DNA of 64,000 nt from Kryptolebias marmoratus (lineage: Eukaryota; Chordata; Actinopteri; Cyprinodontiformes; Rivulidae): contig NC_051434.1 in the NCBI RefSeq assembly GCF_001649575.2, positions 11,006,761 to 11,070,760 of the forward strand, written 5' to 3'. The notes beneath the pieces are model-generated. The model searched no databases, was not told the DNA's origin, and saw only the letters and a program-made list of their open reading frames with translations. Positions 42,501 to 54,866 of this stretch are shown one piece after another. The position numbers and the translations under genes are program-made. Every line of letters begins with the position of its first letter. The first letter of the stretch is position 1.

Positions 42501-45500
42501 CTATGAGATTGCTTGCAAACACCAGTTTTAGTTGTAAATTGTGGTTAAACAATTTTACGTTCACAATTTTGTCGTTTTAAATGTTTATTCTCTGACAGCA
42601 GTCCATCTAATGCATCACTTTCTCAAACTTTATCTCACTCTAGAAATGAAAGTGTTGCACTTTTGACTTGTGTAAGATTAATGTTCATTTCAGTCAGTTA
42701 TTACACAAGACTGCATCACAACCAGGCAAAAAGCCAGATAAAGGGCATGTCCTCTCAGCGTTTCAACTGTCATTTAAGGGTGTGTGAGAAACAAAAGGTA
42801 CCATGAAAGAGAAGCAATTTAACGTGAATGTTTCCCATGCGACACCACCCACCTCAGAGTTGAATCTCACACGACAGACACCACACGAGCTGGGCTTCCT
42901 CTTCAGGGGTGAAGCTAACCCGAAGCCCGGGCTGATCAAAGCTTTGTGGATGTGATCCATCTGGAACAACGGAAAGGAAGGCAAAGTTTAACACCAAGGG
43001 CATGACTGGTTTCAGATTGTATAACACCCAGTGTGTTCTGACACATGACTCTTTAAGCCTCACAGATTTATAATCTGTCAAGTTAGTGGTGGAGTCATAA
43101 AAAGCAGCTAAATCTGGCAGTAACATAAAAACAAAATAACACAAACACGGATCAGACAGTTTAAATAAAAAACAAGTTGCAGAGTTGAAGTGACATTTGA
43201 ACAAAACTCTCCCACAGTAATCACTGGATTTACTGACATTGAGCTAAAACTTGATGTGGCAGTAGTTGAAAGTTCTCCAACATACGTTTATCCAAGTGTT
43301 AACAGGTTGTGTGAAACCTTGCAATGTCTCGTGCAATCGCACACAACCCTAACCCTTATTTTTAAGATTTGACCGAAAAGGCTAAAAACTGAACATTTTG
43401 CACAATCTTAGTTTAAATTTCTGGCATGAAAGGGGTAAGGCAGTACGCATTTCTTTAAGGATTGCTAGACTTTTAATCTATATTAGTGTTTAAAATAATT
43501 TAATATGCTGCAGTTTGTTTGAATGTTCTGATATAGTGCAACAAAAAATGTGACAGCATCACAGATGTCACTTTCTTTGCTCACAGCCAAGTTTAAACTT
43601 CACCAATGCCACAGCAAACTAAGGTTTAGGCCCAGCTTTAGTTCTCAGTGTTCACACTTTTGTGGAGACACAAAATTCACATTGGTTCTTACAATTTATT
43701 TGCACACGTTCATAGCTGTGCAGAAATTGCCTCATTTTTGTGACATTCCTGGGAATGCTGGGCAAATTGATTTGTTACAACTTTGTCACAAAAGTGTTTT
43801 AATTATGTCTCAATTTGATTACAATTTGTTCTCTTTTTTTGTCTCTAATCAGTCACAATTTGGTTTCATATGTTGCCAAACTCTTAATGTGGTTTCACAT
43901 TTCTTGGATCAGAATCATCAAAATTAAATTAGGAAGGATTTGAGACAGATTTGAGACAGATTTGAGACAGATTTGAGACGCACGCAACAACTCAACAACT
44001 ATTTTGAGAGAAAAATTTGTAAAGTTTTCAAACATTTTCAAAATTCCGGTGACACAAGAGGGAGGCCCTGCAACACAAATTGTTATTGTAATTTGATTAA
44101 TTGTTGCCAACAGTCACAGTGAGATGCAGATTTTACTCTTACACCTTAGTTTTTGTCATTTTAAGACTGGAGGTAATGATGGATAATTTTAGACAAACTG
44201 TCTAAAGATGTTTGGATACGTTTTCTTTACTGGAGTCCATTTGGACCACCATGAAGCCATGTTGACCACAGTCTGTGTTGTTATCCAATAAACAAACAAC
44301 AAACTTTTTACAGCCACTTTAAAAACCTGCAGGAGTGTTTCGCCCGGACATATTCCAGTAAGGCTCCGTGAGACTGACCCTGAGGATGTCTCTCCAGTGA
44401 AACGGTAAGAAATCAATGCTGGGCACCTCGTAGTATTTCTGGAAGTTATAACGAGCATGCATACTACGTATAATAAAACCCAGAGTGGAGCAAAATGAAT
44501 CGTTACCTAAAAAATATATAGGCAGCCATAGGAACAGTGAAAGCAGGCCGAGAGGGAGGCTGGCAGGTTTGTAAAAATGTCAATTATTTAGGGTCAGCCA
44601 TCTTCTTCTTAAAGTCCTGGGAACATATAAGCACTGCTCTGGAGATTTTGCTTGTTTTCCAAGTGCCAAAGATGAATTCCTGATCCAACATCAAAAACAG
44701 GATCGGTGTATGTGGGATTTTTCTTTGATCACTCTAGGCAGCTTCATTGGAATGCATCTCTGCACTCACCAGGTCTCGTATCGCTTTGTTTCTGTTGTTG
44801 CATTGAAGTCAAACAAACTCCATGACAACATGTATAGGTTGATATGTCTGCCTTTTTTAAGAAATAAAGAGCATCTAGAACTTTTTTGTTGGAGTTTTAT
44901 GCTTTACTGGATGCAATTTAACATCACACCATCGCTTAGAGGCTGCCTCCCTCCTCTGCCTCAGGGCTCCTCTGTCGAGGTTTGACCTTCTATCACGTTC
45001 CTCGCTCCATCTGCTAACCTCCAAACTCTCTGCTACTCTCTCGTTCTCCATCTGATCAAAGTCACCTTCCTGTCCTCCCTTCAGGCTCACTTTCTTCCCC
45101 TCGACTCAAGCTCTGCACTCCTTAGTCTTCAAGCACCTGTGGCAAAGTCAGCTTGCCCTTTTTATTGCCTTCTTTTCTTTGCACGCACACTGATCCCACA
45201 TCACCTGCTGAAACAAATCTTCTGAATTCGTTGCGTAAAGAACACAGCATCAATTATAATCACAGCACAGACTCTGTGGAAATGACTCAGGTATAGCAGC
45301 ATGTCAGACATGCCGAGCTCCGGGGATCCAATTATGGCTGAAACATACGTCCAAGTGAAAAAAAGCAGACTTTTACCTGGATCACAATCAGGCTTCTACA
45401 TTTATGATGATGAATAAACCTGTTCTGCTTTGTGCATGAACACCTGACGTCAAAAGAAGAAAAAGAAGTGAGAAACTGGCTGCTGCTTTTGGTTCTTTGT

Positions 45501-48500
45501 CATTTAAATGGACAGTTGTTTGTGGAATCAGCCAAAATGATCCTGTTCCCATTAGGAACTGGAAGCCAAAGCTGTCGGTGAAGTTCGAAGTGCCGGATCA
45601 CGACAAACATTTGCACGCATGCAGCTCTGTAACCATGGCAACGCACATGTGGGCACCAAACAAACTCTCGCTCAGCGCTTTACGGGAGCCGATGCACATC
45701 TCGTGTACACTAACGAGAGAATGGGGGCTTATAAACACACACACGAAAAACAATTACACACATTTCAGGAGAAAACGCTGTCAGAGTTCAGCATACGACA
45801 CACCCACAGATTTAATTCAGAGGAGGAAGAGGAGTCAAATTCACTCCAGGCAATCTTATTTATATTAATAAATATCTTCTCAAATTCAAAAATCCCTGTT
45901 ACCCAGATTTTATTGATATATAATTTATTAATACATCCACAAAGCTAAAACCCCTATAGGATTTTTTCAAGCGTTACTTAAAAATTGTTTTGTGCTTTAG
46001 GAAAAATTCTTTTCTTCTGTTTATGACCGTTAACTGAACATTTAGGAGTTTAATCGTTTGAAACCTTTTTTTTTCCAAAAGTCACATTGATTAAATAAAT
46101 AAAATAACAGCAGTTGTTTTGCATGTGCACTCAAAGAGCTAATCGTTGAATAAACATCAAAAAATGTGAGAAAAATTGGCTTCTTTCTCCAAATGAAGCA
46201 ATTATATTGTTGTAATTTAACATATCTGGGTTTAGTCAACATGATCTTTTAGAGCTGATTCAAATTTTATACCAGGAATGAAGTTGATTGGTTTGAATGA
46301 AATTAATTTGTCTGGATAAATGCATTTCCTTTTTTGAGTGTTGTTGGATTAGTCTGGTAAAATTAACAAAAATGAATCTTGTTGTTTAAAGCAGCACTTA
46401 GTTCGTGTTACTTTTGTTGAATGAAGGAAAACGGATCAAACTGAAACAAGATTATTATCATTTAATTTGACAAAAGGCACATTGTTTCATTCAACAAGTT
46501 AATTAAAAGGAGTTGAGCCAACGTAGTTGAGGACTACCAGCAGTAAAGAAGCTGAACCAGTCTTAAAAGATTATGTTGATTCAACACGTGTTCCATAAAA
46601 ACACCATAAATTCATAAAGAAATGAACATTCATCATGAATGGTTTAGATTAATATACAACTAACACAAATAACAAATTTAACAAACCTGAACTTAATATG
46701 TTTATTTTATGCAACACATTCCTGTTCATATAAAACAACCTTGCACCTTGGTTGTTTTTTGAGCTAATATTTGGGTGTTTAGTCGACGCTTTCCAACTCC
46801 TGCGAATGTGAAAAAAGCCAATATAGTAGTAAGTCTCCAAAATGACACCCACAAACCAAAGCAAATCACTGCAGTAACTTTTTACAGGTCTGACAATATT
46901 CCTGCAGCTGCAGACTGGAGGAGGTGTTGAAGATGGAATAAAATGAAATAAGTGGGAGGTTTGGTGTGAGGGCTGGAAGAGGCTGATGTGATTTTTTTCT
47001 TCTTCTTTAAAGAAATACTTTAGGTTGAGTTCATCCAGAGGGAGGAGGCGTGTAGAAGGTGAAACATGCCAACATATTGAAAAAATATATATTTTGATTT
47101 CAGTGTATTGTGCTAAAAAAAAAAAAGAAGAAGAGGAGAAAAATAAAGCAGGACTGAGAGAAAGGTCAGCAGAGAAAATGGCGGAGAGAGGCTGAGGTAA
47201 AAAGCGAGAAGAGGCACATGAGCGGATGTGGAATGAGATGGATGACAGGAGGAGACAAAGTGGAAAATATGTATGGCCAAGGAGCGAGTGCAACATATAA
47301 AGTGAAAAAGGTGAAGGGGAAGCTGGAGTGAAACAGAGGGGAAGGAGCTTAGAACTAGATCGGAGAGTTATGTCAAGGCAGGTGTGCTTTTTGGGAAAGT
47401 AGCTGAAGTGGATTCAGCGTCCACGTATGTAAAATAAATGTACTAAACTTGCAAGCTGACACACACCTACATGCAGCGGAGGACCTGTTAAAACCTTCAC
47501 TGGTCGGAACACAGAAGGTTAAAAATACTGTAAAGGTAAAGAGGAGAAAACGAGCAAAAGATCTGCAAAGGGTCAAACCCAGCAAAAGATTCTGGAGTGG
47601 CTTTATTTTATCACATAAAATCAGCTTTAGTCTCCAAAATGAAAACAGAAAACCACATCCCAATTTGTTGACTTAAACCAGATGCACACACAACTTCTAC
47701 TACGCTGATTCAGATCAGAAGAATAATTTGGGTGCTTTGATGCTTTCTATTCTGTTCTGTTTCCGTCGTGATTTTTGTTTGTTTGAGAAGAAACTTACAA
47801 AGCATACATCAAATTAGGCAGCTCAATTAAGATACTGCTACTGTATTACTTTGTTGGGGGTGTGTCATACGAAATAAACAAAATTTATAAAAAGCTGTAA
47901 GAAATTTCCTCAGAGACAATAAGGTTTTGGCAAAACAGTTGAGAATTACCAGCCTCTTTGGAGCTCAGTAACCCAGACAAACTTCACAGTAGAAACATCA
48001 TCCAAACATTAAACAGATCACAGAAAGCTGGACTTTACACGACTCAGCTGGTATTTTGTTATCTTTTACAGCTTTGACACAATCGCAGTTTCAGAATCAC
48101 AATTTTTACTTTTTTCCACAGAATGTTGAACTGACAGCTGATGATGTCACACTCACCTTTGAGCTGTCAAAAATTTCCAAATCCCAATAACTTATTTAGT
48201 ACATTAAATAAATTACATTTATCAAAATGTAAACATTTTTGCTGTCATCTCTCACTGTAGAACTTACAGTTTTCCCTCAGATTTCTTCAGAGTGCAGATG
48301 GCGCACACCCAAGCTTTTACAAACTTCAGTTATATTATAATTCAAATTGAATTTTCTCTTCAAAGCTGGAAGTTAATGGTCCTTTTAACTTTTCATATCA
48401 CCTACATAAAAAAACTGTAGAAACATAAAAATCCACCTACGCGACCATCACACTGCTGTTTCACTCGCGGTTCGAGAATTTTTGCAGTGCGGCTTATAGA

Positions 48501-51043
48501 TTTCGCACAGCGACTGTTTGTTTGAGACTTACTTCTGAAGTCTCTGTTCCTGTCTGCCTCTCTTAAAAGTGCTGTCAGGGAGTGAGGGACGCAGTTGTGT
48601 GGTTACCATTTTGACCATAATGAGCCTTTAACATTTCTTTTCATCTTGGTTCTCTTCACACTTCTTCTACGGTTTATTCATCAGAACGTACCATTTTAAT
48701 TAGCTTAAATTATCACTAAATTATAAATCGTCTAGCTTCATCTGTTAAATATGCAGGATTATTTTAGGAGACGATTCCTAAACGCTCAGCTCTCCTCTGG
48801 GCCTGGACTTGGCCAACATTAGCTCCCTCCACCTTCACCCATCACAAACATCGAGTCAGACAGCTCGAAGAAACGCTCTGCGTGAGGAATACCAAGGAAT
48901 CAGCTCCACCCCCTCTCCCCCCAGGATGTGTGGAAATGTCACCGCTCTCTGCATCACAGGTGATATATTTGGAAAGATGTAGGCAGTGCGCTCAAACAAA
49001 CAGCTCAGTGTTGAACATTTACCTCCACGCAGGCAAATTTATTTCATGAGTTTTTACTCCTCTTGGCTGCAGCCACAAAAAAGAACCCAAACCCTGCTGT
49101 GATAAAAGTGAACAATCTGAGTTTTGATACAGGTGGTTGCCATGACAGCCGTGATGACAGATGCGGCTGTACTCACATCGGTGAATCCAGGAAGCAGATG
49201 GAAGGGGAGGAGGGCTTTGGGGTCAGGGGAGGGCTGGGTCCTGCCCAGCGTGGGACGAGCCAGCGGCGGCAGGGGACTGTGGCACACATTACCTGCGAGA
49301 CAACCCAGCAGGGAGGAGAACACATGGAGCAAACGGGGATCAGATGATGCCTTTTAAATGATGAGAGCTAATAGAGCAGAGTGAACACAAGACAGGCTGT
49401 GCTAAGAAATTTGTAATGTGTTTAAAACTTCATAAGTTTTAATGCTTTGATGCATACTTTTTATTTGGATTTCAGCTTTAAAGTGCACAGTGTTGTGCAA
49501 ACATCTCTTAATTTGTTCTACTTTGCTTTCAAGCAGCCAGACTTTTTTTGTGAATCTTTTAAAGTGGTTTCAAATCTGAGCATTTTTCAAAGGTTTTCCA
49601 TGGACCTTGGCTTCATTTTCTGTCCCGAACTATATTCAGAGGAATATTTTTTGTTTGTTAAATCTTTTACTTTTGACCTTTGACTCATCCAAACATAAAA
49701 AGGTTCCTAAAGTCAAGGAATCAACCAGTTTGTGCTTACAGAAAGATAACTTAACTACCTTTCACAAATGACACAATTTGTTCTTATTTTTTTAGCCAAA
49801 TCTATAAAAAATAATACCAAAGATAAAAGATAACACAGTTGGACTCATATTATAGTATTTTAGCACCAACGAGCTGACTCCCAAAGACCTGTTAGCTGAA
49901 AACTTGGCATAAAATAGATGGAGGATGTGCGATGCATCTTTCAGATCCTGTTTCAGGTCTTTGCAGACTTTTTTTTCCTGTTTTTTTTTTTTTGAAGACA
50001 CAGCTTTCAGATACCGTTTATCTGCTGCAGTACTTTTTAGACCGGGCACTTCTTTTCCACTTCCTCTTTTTGCAAGCACAGAGTGAACATTAAAAACGCT
50101 TTAAATGAAACACAATTAAGTTATGTTACACAATTCATTTGTGTCAAACTGTGCTTTTCTATTTACATTTTTTGTATTTTATCTTAAACTAAGCTCCCTC
50201 ATTCTTCACTCTGGACTTTACAGCATTTTTTCTTTTCCCACTATAATTCATGCAGGGACTTTTTGGTATAATAGCTTACAGAAATGAGCCATTTCAAAGT
50301 AATTTCCCAAACTCCATAACTCCACACGATATTTGATCAAAATGAAAGTCACAGATCCAGCCCTTTATGATAAGCGTCCTGTTTGTGCTGCTGATTGTGG
50401 AGCCTCCAGTTTACACGTTCTCCCTGAGCTTGATTACAGTTTGATGGTGGACCAGCGTGCATGTTTAATCACCCACAATCAAAATCAACCAGAACACCCA
50501 TCCGCTCTGCCATTACTCTGATTGCCTTTGGCTAAACTCAGGGGTGTGTGTTTCTGTGTGTGTGTGTGTCAGTATGAGGCTTGTTTCACCTGTTTGCTTT
50601 AAAAAGAAAAAAAAACAATCTTCTTTTCTTTTTTTTTCCAGCTGCACTAAACACGTGGATGAGATGGGAAACTGTAGATTACACATTCGTGACTCGCATC
50701 AGATTTGAGAATGAGGCAATCAGTATCAATTATTGTTTAGATTTTCCAGAACTTAAATGTAAGAAATACTATAAGTGAAGTACCCAGAACACAAATGTCC
50801 TTGTTTTCTGAGCACAATCCTGCCATAAACAGGCATTTTCCCTTTATGTTACACATCATTTAACAGCAAAACATAATGTATTCTTAACCTAAGTGCACCA
50901 TAACTGCTTGTAATCTGCAGACTTTGCAAACCTCACATCCAAATCAAACACAGCAACAAGTGATTGCACTGATCAGAAATAAAATATAGCCTAACTCTCT
51001 CCAGATTAAAGCTATAATGCCTCCTTTACTTACCAAAATACAT
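36504..51043 (-). CDS. ZNF385D: Zinc finger protein 385D
   Basis: Nuclear protein with three matrin-type C2H2 fingers, thought to bind RNA or DNA. Eight minus-strand exons: 51034-51043, 49177-49292, 42853-42960, 41288-41456, 39398-39619, 39137-39318, 37038-37139, 36504-36746; 1152 bases, 383 residues (human 395). Exon 1 codes only MYF plus one base; joined to exon 2 it gives [17 protein letters not shown], which matches the family start, and an in-frame stop lies upstream. Fingers: Cys68/Cys71/His84/His90, Cys190/Cys193/His206/His212 and Cys254/Cys257/His270/His276. Each finger is split by an intron between its Cys and His pairs or within its tail. The last exon ends with the family signature [11 protein letters not shown]. 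Phases agree at all joins. The finger 1-2 linker is poorly conserved. It is compact at 14.5 kb, against nearly 1 Mb in human. Confidence 0.94.
37140..39136 (-). other. ZNF385D intron 6, with a family A repeat copy
   Basis: Two-kilobase AT-rich intron. A dispersed repeat copy occupies 37824-38216. No other feature recognised. Confidence 0.6.
37824..38216 (+). mobile_element. Dispersed repeat family A, copy 2
   Basis: Begins AAAGGAATGCATTTCACC, contains GCAGCCATCTTGAACTGGGT and ends with a stretch like GGTTCATAAGATTTCTTGCC plus AACTATTACATTATCGTC. These match the copies at 54451 (minus) and 59016 (plus). Non-coding. Confidence 0.7.
39620..41287 (-). other. ZNF385D intron 4
   Basis: Contains the long (ATCC)n array at 39934-40015. 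The rest (40020-41280) is mixed AT- and GC-rich sequence with no coding match and no recognisable repeat. Confidence 0.6.
39934..40015. repeat. (ATCC)n tetranucleotide microsatellite, about 20 units
   Basis: Uninterrupted CATC/ATCC array of about 82 bp in ZNF385D intron 4. The Trp-Met-Asp-Gly open frame on the other strand is an artefact of the repeat. Confidence 0.95.
41580..42314. mobile_element. hAT-like non-autonomous element
   Basis: The left part reads GTGTAACAGTC, then GTCGGGTATGTACCTC and GAGTCACGGTTCAAACAGG. The right part contains ATGTACCGAACCATCGCTGT and ends TGTATCGTTACGC. This is the layout of a common fish hAT-like element whose ends read GGTGTAACGGTACA and carry repeated 'CGGTTCGGTAC' motifs. 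The inverted ends match imperfectly, and no clear 8-bp duplication survives. No coding capacity. Lies in ZNF385D intron 3. Confidence 0.6.
42389..42464. repeat. (AAGAT)n pentanucleotide microsatellite, about 15 units
   Basis: Perfect AAGAT tandem array in ZNF385D intron 3. Confidence 0.95.
43205..43460 (-). mobile_element. Dispersed repeat family A, copy 3 (internally deleted)
   Basis: Read on the minus strand it starts GCAATCCTTAAAGAAATGCG and later contains CAACTACTGCCACATCAAGT and AATCCAGTGATTAC. All of these have counterparts in the copy at 54451-54866, but the segment carrying the CAGCCATCTTG motif is missing. Confidence 0.6.
43936..43980. repeat. Tandem 11-mer (GATTTGAGACA), about 4 units
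   Basis: Four head-to-tail copies of the 11-base unit, nearly identical. Confidence 0.9.
45629..45642. promoter_or_regulatory. Perfect RFX-type X-box
   Basis: GTAACCATGGCAAC fits the X-box consensus GTNRCC-N2-RGYAAC with both half-sites. It sits in ZNF385D intron 2, inside a segment that is GC-richer than its surroundings. Function is inference. Confidence 0.45.
49293..51033 (-). other. ZNF385D intron 1
   Basis: AT-rich, with a short TG run near 50555-50570. A mildly GC-richer patch at 50330-50560 has no identifiable content. Confidence 0.6.
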
Positions 51044-51211
51044 TGCGGCAGCACAGTGGGAATCCAATGGTTCAGTGTTTGATCAAAGAGTTTTTCATCT
51101 CAGGGCAGAAATGAGGCTTCCTACTCTCTCCTCTGGTCTCTGTTTCTCTCTGCAGCGGAGCCGCCGGCTGCTCCTTCCCATCTGGATTCCCTCCTCCTCT
51201 GCCTCCTCCCA

Positions 51212-51255
51212 CTCCTCCTCCTCCTCCTCCTCCTCCTCCTCCTCCTCCTCCTCCT
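51212..51255. repeat. (TCC)n / polypyrimidine array
   Basis: Perfect TCC trinucleotide array of about 14 units, in the 5' flank or leader of ZNF385D. The polyGlu open frame on the minus strand is an artefact. Confidence 0.9.
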
Positions 51256-52014
51256 TCATTATCATCATGTCTTCACGATTCGTGTACAAACCACCCCATC
51301 TCCCTCAAATCTGCTTTGAATTCAGATGAAAATGAGCTTGAAGAGTGTCAAACTGCGGAGGTGCCTCAGCACCAGCATTCCGACAGACACATTTAGATTT
51401 AACAGAGCAACAAATTAAAACAGAAAATATGTTGTTACGAGTTTATACCTTATAAAATCTTTGTTTCTCAGAGTTTGCAGCCCTCTGTCCGAGGCTGCTG
51501 TGTTTTGAAAGGAGTTATTTGTTCGTCTTTTGCTCCTGTAAATGATTTCCCATCTTCACTGCTTTTCCTCTTGGGCCCTTGGTATTTTTAGACGCATCCC
51601 GTAGTTTTTAGCACTGAGAGGAAACTACACAGGACACATACACAGTCCATAGGCTTGAAAAAAAAAAAAAAAATCCTTTTCAATCTCAGCCCTAAAAATG
51701 TCATATCTGAAAGTTTGACTTCTGCACGCTCAAACGTTCCACATGTAATTTATCCTTCTGACAGGTTGACCTTAACTTAACTTTCTTATACTCAAAGCCA
51801 AACAAATTTTTTTCTCTGTGTGGGGGGGAAAAAATGGAACAACAACATGTTTTCCCACAGTCCAAAAACTCTGGGGACATCTCAAGAAGCCTGTCAGTTC
51901 CACACCTGCTACTTTACAAATGAACACACACCAAGTCTGCGTGTTGCACAACTTCATTTAGTAAAAACTTCACTAAAACACACATTAATAAAGTCATCTA
52001 ATAACAAAACATTT

Positions 52015-52373
52015 TCATGTATTATACAATATGATACAAGACAATACAAGTGCATAATAAGACACTGTATATGATGTGAGATTTATGACATTTGATACAA
52101 TGAAATATGATGTGACATGAAACAATATTATATAAGATATATATGATCTGATGATATGTTATGATATGTACAATACAACGTATGACATGATACACTGTGG
52201 AATATGATACAAAGTACATGATACGGGATATGATATAACATCATATGAAACCATAAATTACATATATTATAAATACAATATAATATATAATGTTACATGA
52301 TATGATATGATATGATATGATATGATATGATATGATATGATATGATATGATATGATATGATATGATATGATAT
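52015..52373. repeat. ATGAT pentamer array with a decayed flank
   Basis: About 15 perfect ATGAT units (52297-52373) preceded by roughly 280 bp in which ATGATA, GATACA and ATGATG variants recur. This is consistent with a long pentamer satellite of which only one end remains homogeneous. Confidence 0.85.
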
Positions 52374-53180
52374 ACTGTCTCTTTAGGGAAAATTGTTTAG
52401 ACTCAGTCCTGTCACAACTGCTGCTTTCACAAAATCCACAAATAAAAAAACGAATAAATTGACTATTAAAGCAATCCTGTGTAATACCAGCTTGAGCCAC
52501 AAAAACTTATTGCGCAATTCCCATTTTATAAAGACATGAAAACACATGTATACCGTCTGAGGCACCCCCTCTCATAAAAAAAAAAAAACATGGAACAAAA
52601 GTTGAATACAGACATGGAAATATTTACGCATAAACAGACTTTTACGTCACTTTTGTGTCTTAATGTTTCACCAGACGTTTTGTGTTTCTTTGACAAAGAG
52701 CAGAGCACAGTGTGGAGGCTGGGTGGTATTATTACCTTTATCTGTCCTTTAAAAAGGAAAAAGATAAAAACCTGTCTTCTGTGAGTTTTTTTTTTCTCTC
52801 TCTGCAGAGTAACACAGTTGGAGGCAGTGGGTTACATTTTGTGTTTCCAGGCACTTCTTTACACAAATGAAGCAGTCGTGTTCAAGTTCTAAAATGCTGG
52901 TGCAGAACTTCGCTCAGATGGGTAAAACGCAGAGTTCATGAAGTGCAACGACGAAACTAAAAACAGCATCAAATTACATAACGCACAATGACATTTAGAC
53001 AAAGTTTAAATGTTACAACTGTGAATAAAATACTTTGGTGAGGGAAGAAAAGTTCCCTCCTATCAAATGAAAGAAAATGTTATTTTATATTGTTTTAATG
53101 CCTAGTTTTAACTTAGTATTCAAATAATAGTTTGATGCATCACTTTCGACCTGCAGTCATTTAACATATCAAACTCACAG

Positions 53181-53203
53181 GTAACCATGGCTGTCATGGC
53201 AAC
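53181..53203. promoter_or_regulatory. X-box-like half-sites
   Basis: GTAACCATGG followed by CATGGCAAC, separated by a short insertion: the two halves of an X-box in a spread arrangement. About 2.1 kb upstream of the ZNF385D start. Confidence 0.3.
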
Positions 53204-53390
53204 AGACATAGGTAATATGTTGGTGAGCCAATTCCGAGTCTTTTGGATGTGCTGATCCCTGGCAACCTGTTTGATTGAAACCAAAAAGAGCCATGTGACA
53301 GCAGCTGGGCCTTATGAACAGCCAAGAACAGCGGGCTCCATCATGAAATCAAAGTCTTTCAAAGGAGTTAATTAACCTGAGTGCGTAAGT

Positions 53391-53424
53391 GTGTGTGTGT
53401 GTGTGTGTGGTTGTGTGTGTGGTT
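53391..53424. repeat. (GT)n microsatellite
   Basis: GT dinucleotide run with GG interruptions. Confidence 0.9.
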
Positions 53425-53660
53425 CAGCCAAACGCAAGGTGGCAGACAAATGGACAGACAAACTGTCACGAAAAGTGCTTTTTTTTAAAAAGAAAAAAAA
53501 AAGCTACAACAGTCTGAGCTGAGACTAAACAGCTCCGGTCTGCATGCAGGAGTGACAAACACACTCTTAACATTTTGTTCACAATCTCCTGCAGGCGAAA
53601 ATCCACCTCTCAGCTTGTTCTCGGTTCCCTCTTCACTGCACATTTTTTTGGAGGGTGGAA

Positions 53661-53685
53661 GGGGAGGGAGGGGAGGGGAGGGGGG
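53661..53685 (+). other. G-quadruplex-prone G run
   Basis: Five runs of three or more G separated by single A bases, meeting the usual four-run quadruplex rule with one-base loops. Confidence 0.7.
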
Positions 53686-54450
53686 ATCTAAACACACAGC
53701 TAACCATCCGCTCACCTCTTCTTTGATTGGTCGCCATAACAACATCACCATGGTAATCAGTGTGCATTGACTTTGATTCTATTTATGTGGATGGTTGTGA
53801 GCTGACGTGGAAATTTCAAGCGTGCGCTCTCTTGCTGACTTCCCCTGACAGATGATGGAGGACTGTCACACACTCGCACTCAGAGTTTACTTCACGTGTT
53901 TACATGAATAATGTAAGTCCTACATCCACACAATTAGACACAACACGATGTCAATCTGGATTTCAACTTGATTTTTTTGGTATTTCTGTCAGCGTGAGGT
54001 GCCACATACTTCATATTTGAGAAAACCCAGATTTCAAGACTTGTCCAGCAAGTGTCTGGGCAGTTTGATAGTTACTGCAGATCACAGTAATTCTCAGCTG
54101 CCTGGACTCTTGACAAAATAGTAGGATTTGAACATTTGTATCTGAATAGTTTGTTTGCCACCTCTCCTCTAAACTACACTTATCTGTTGTCTGGTTTAAA
54201 TTCAAGAACTGCTCCATCTGGACTTCCTTTCTGGCCATGCTGTTTGGGAAAATTTCCTGTCTGGTGTGGCTGAGATGCAGGTTTAGGAGATTTCTGGTAG
54301 ATATATTGACTTTTGAGCTGCTTCGCTATTTTAAGCATGAAAAATCTTCCTTCAAATACTGTAGCTTATAAGTTATAGCTGTTGGAGAAAGAATAAAGCG
54401 CTGTTCTTAGTTCATATTTTCCATATATATTATCAACCACCACAGTGAAA

Positions 54451-54866
54451 GGCGAGCAATAATGTAATGTGTATGTGTCTGTGTACATCTCATAAACCAG
54501 AATACAGATTTTCATGAAACTCTCAGAAAGTAATCACTGGATGTATATGACTGATTAATGTTTGAAGTCAACATGAATCAAGATGGCTGCTGCAGCTGAT
54601 CAACCTCAGTAAACACAAAATTGACTACAACTGAGTTAATTTTATAGATATTCAGTAAAAATTTGATGTGATAGTAGCTGAGTGTCATCCTTAAAACATA
54701 CTCCGAGCTCAAACAGATCACCTGAGCTCTTATAATATTGCTTGAGATTGCACACGTTATTATTAAGATTAAACCAAAGAGGCAATGAATCGTTTTATTT
54801 TGATCATAGTTTAAAATTTTGGCACAAAAGGCAATAAGCAATATGAACTACTACAAGGAATGTTTT
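54451..54866 (-). mobile_element. Dispersed repeat family A, copy 4 (most complete)
   Basis: On the minus strand it runs from ACATTCCTTGTAGTAGTTC through TGCTTATTGCC, AGCAGCCATCTTGATTCATG and TTACTTTCTGAGAGTTTCAT to a GCTCGCC end. The order of blocks is the same as at 37824 and 59016. Non-coding. Confidence 0.7.

Larger units (their letters stand above)
42961..49176 (-). other. ZNF385D intron 2
   Basis: The 6.2-kb intron holds a family A copy (43205-43460, minus), a tandem 11-mer (43936-43980), a low-complexity stretch around 43570-43980, a perfect RFX-type X-box (45629-45642) in a GC-richer segment (45470-45830), and otherwise AT-rich sequence. The 45497-45868 open frame matches no family. 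Confidence 0.55.

Noticed and set aside
45497..45868. 123-codon open frame in ZNF385D intron 2
   Set aside because: No known motif, and a second overlapping frame of similar length suggests composition, not coding.
46649..47296. 215-codon minus-strand open frame in ZNF385D intron 2
   Set aside because: The start is hydrophobic and Ser/Phe-rich but resembles translation of purine-rich DNA; no domain recognised and no exon-like boundaries.
51095..51289. Polyglutamate protein on the minus strand
   Set aside because: Translation of the (TCC)n microsatellite; not a gene.
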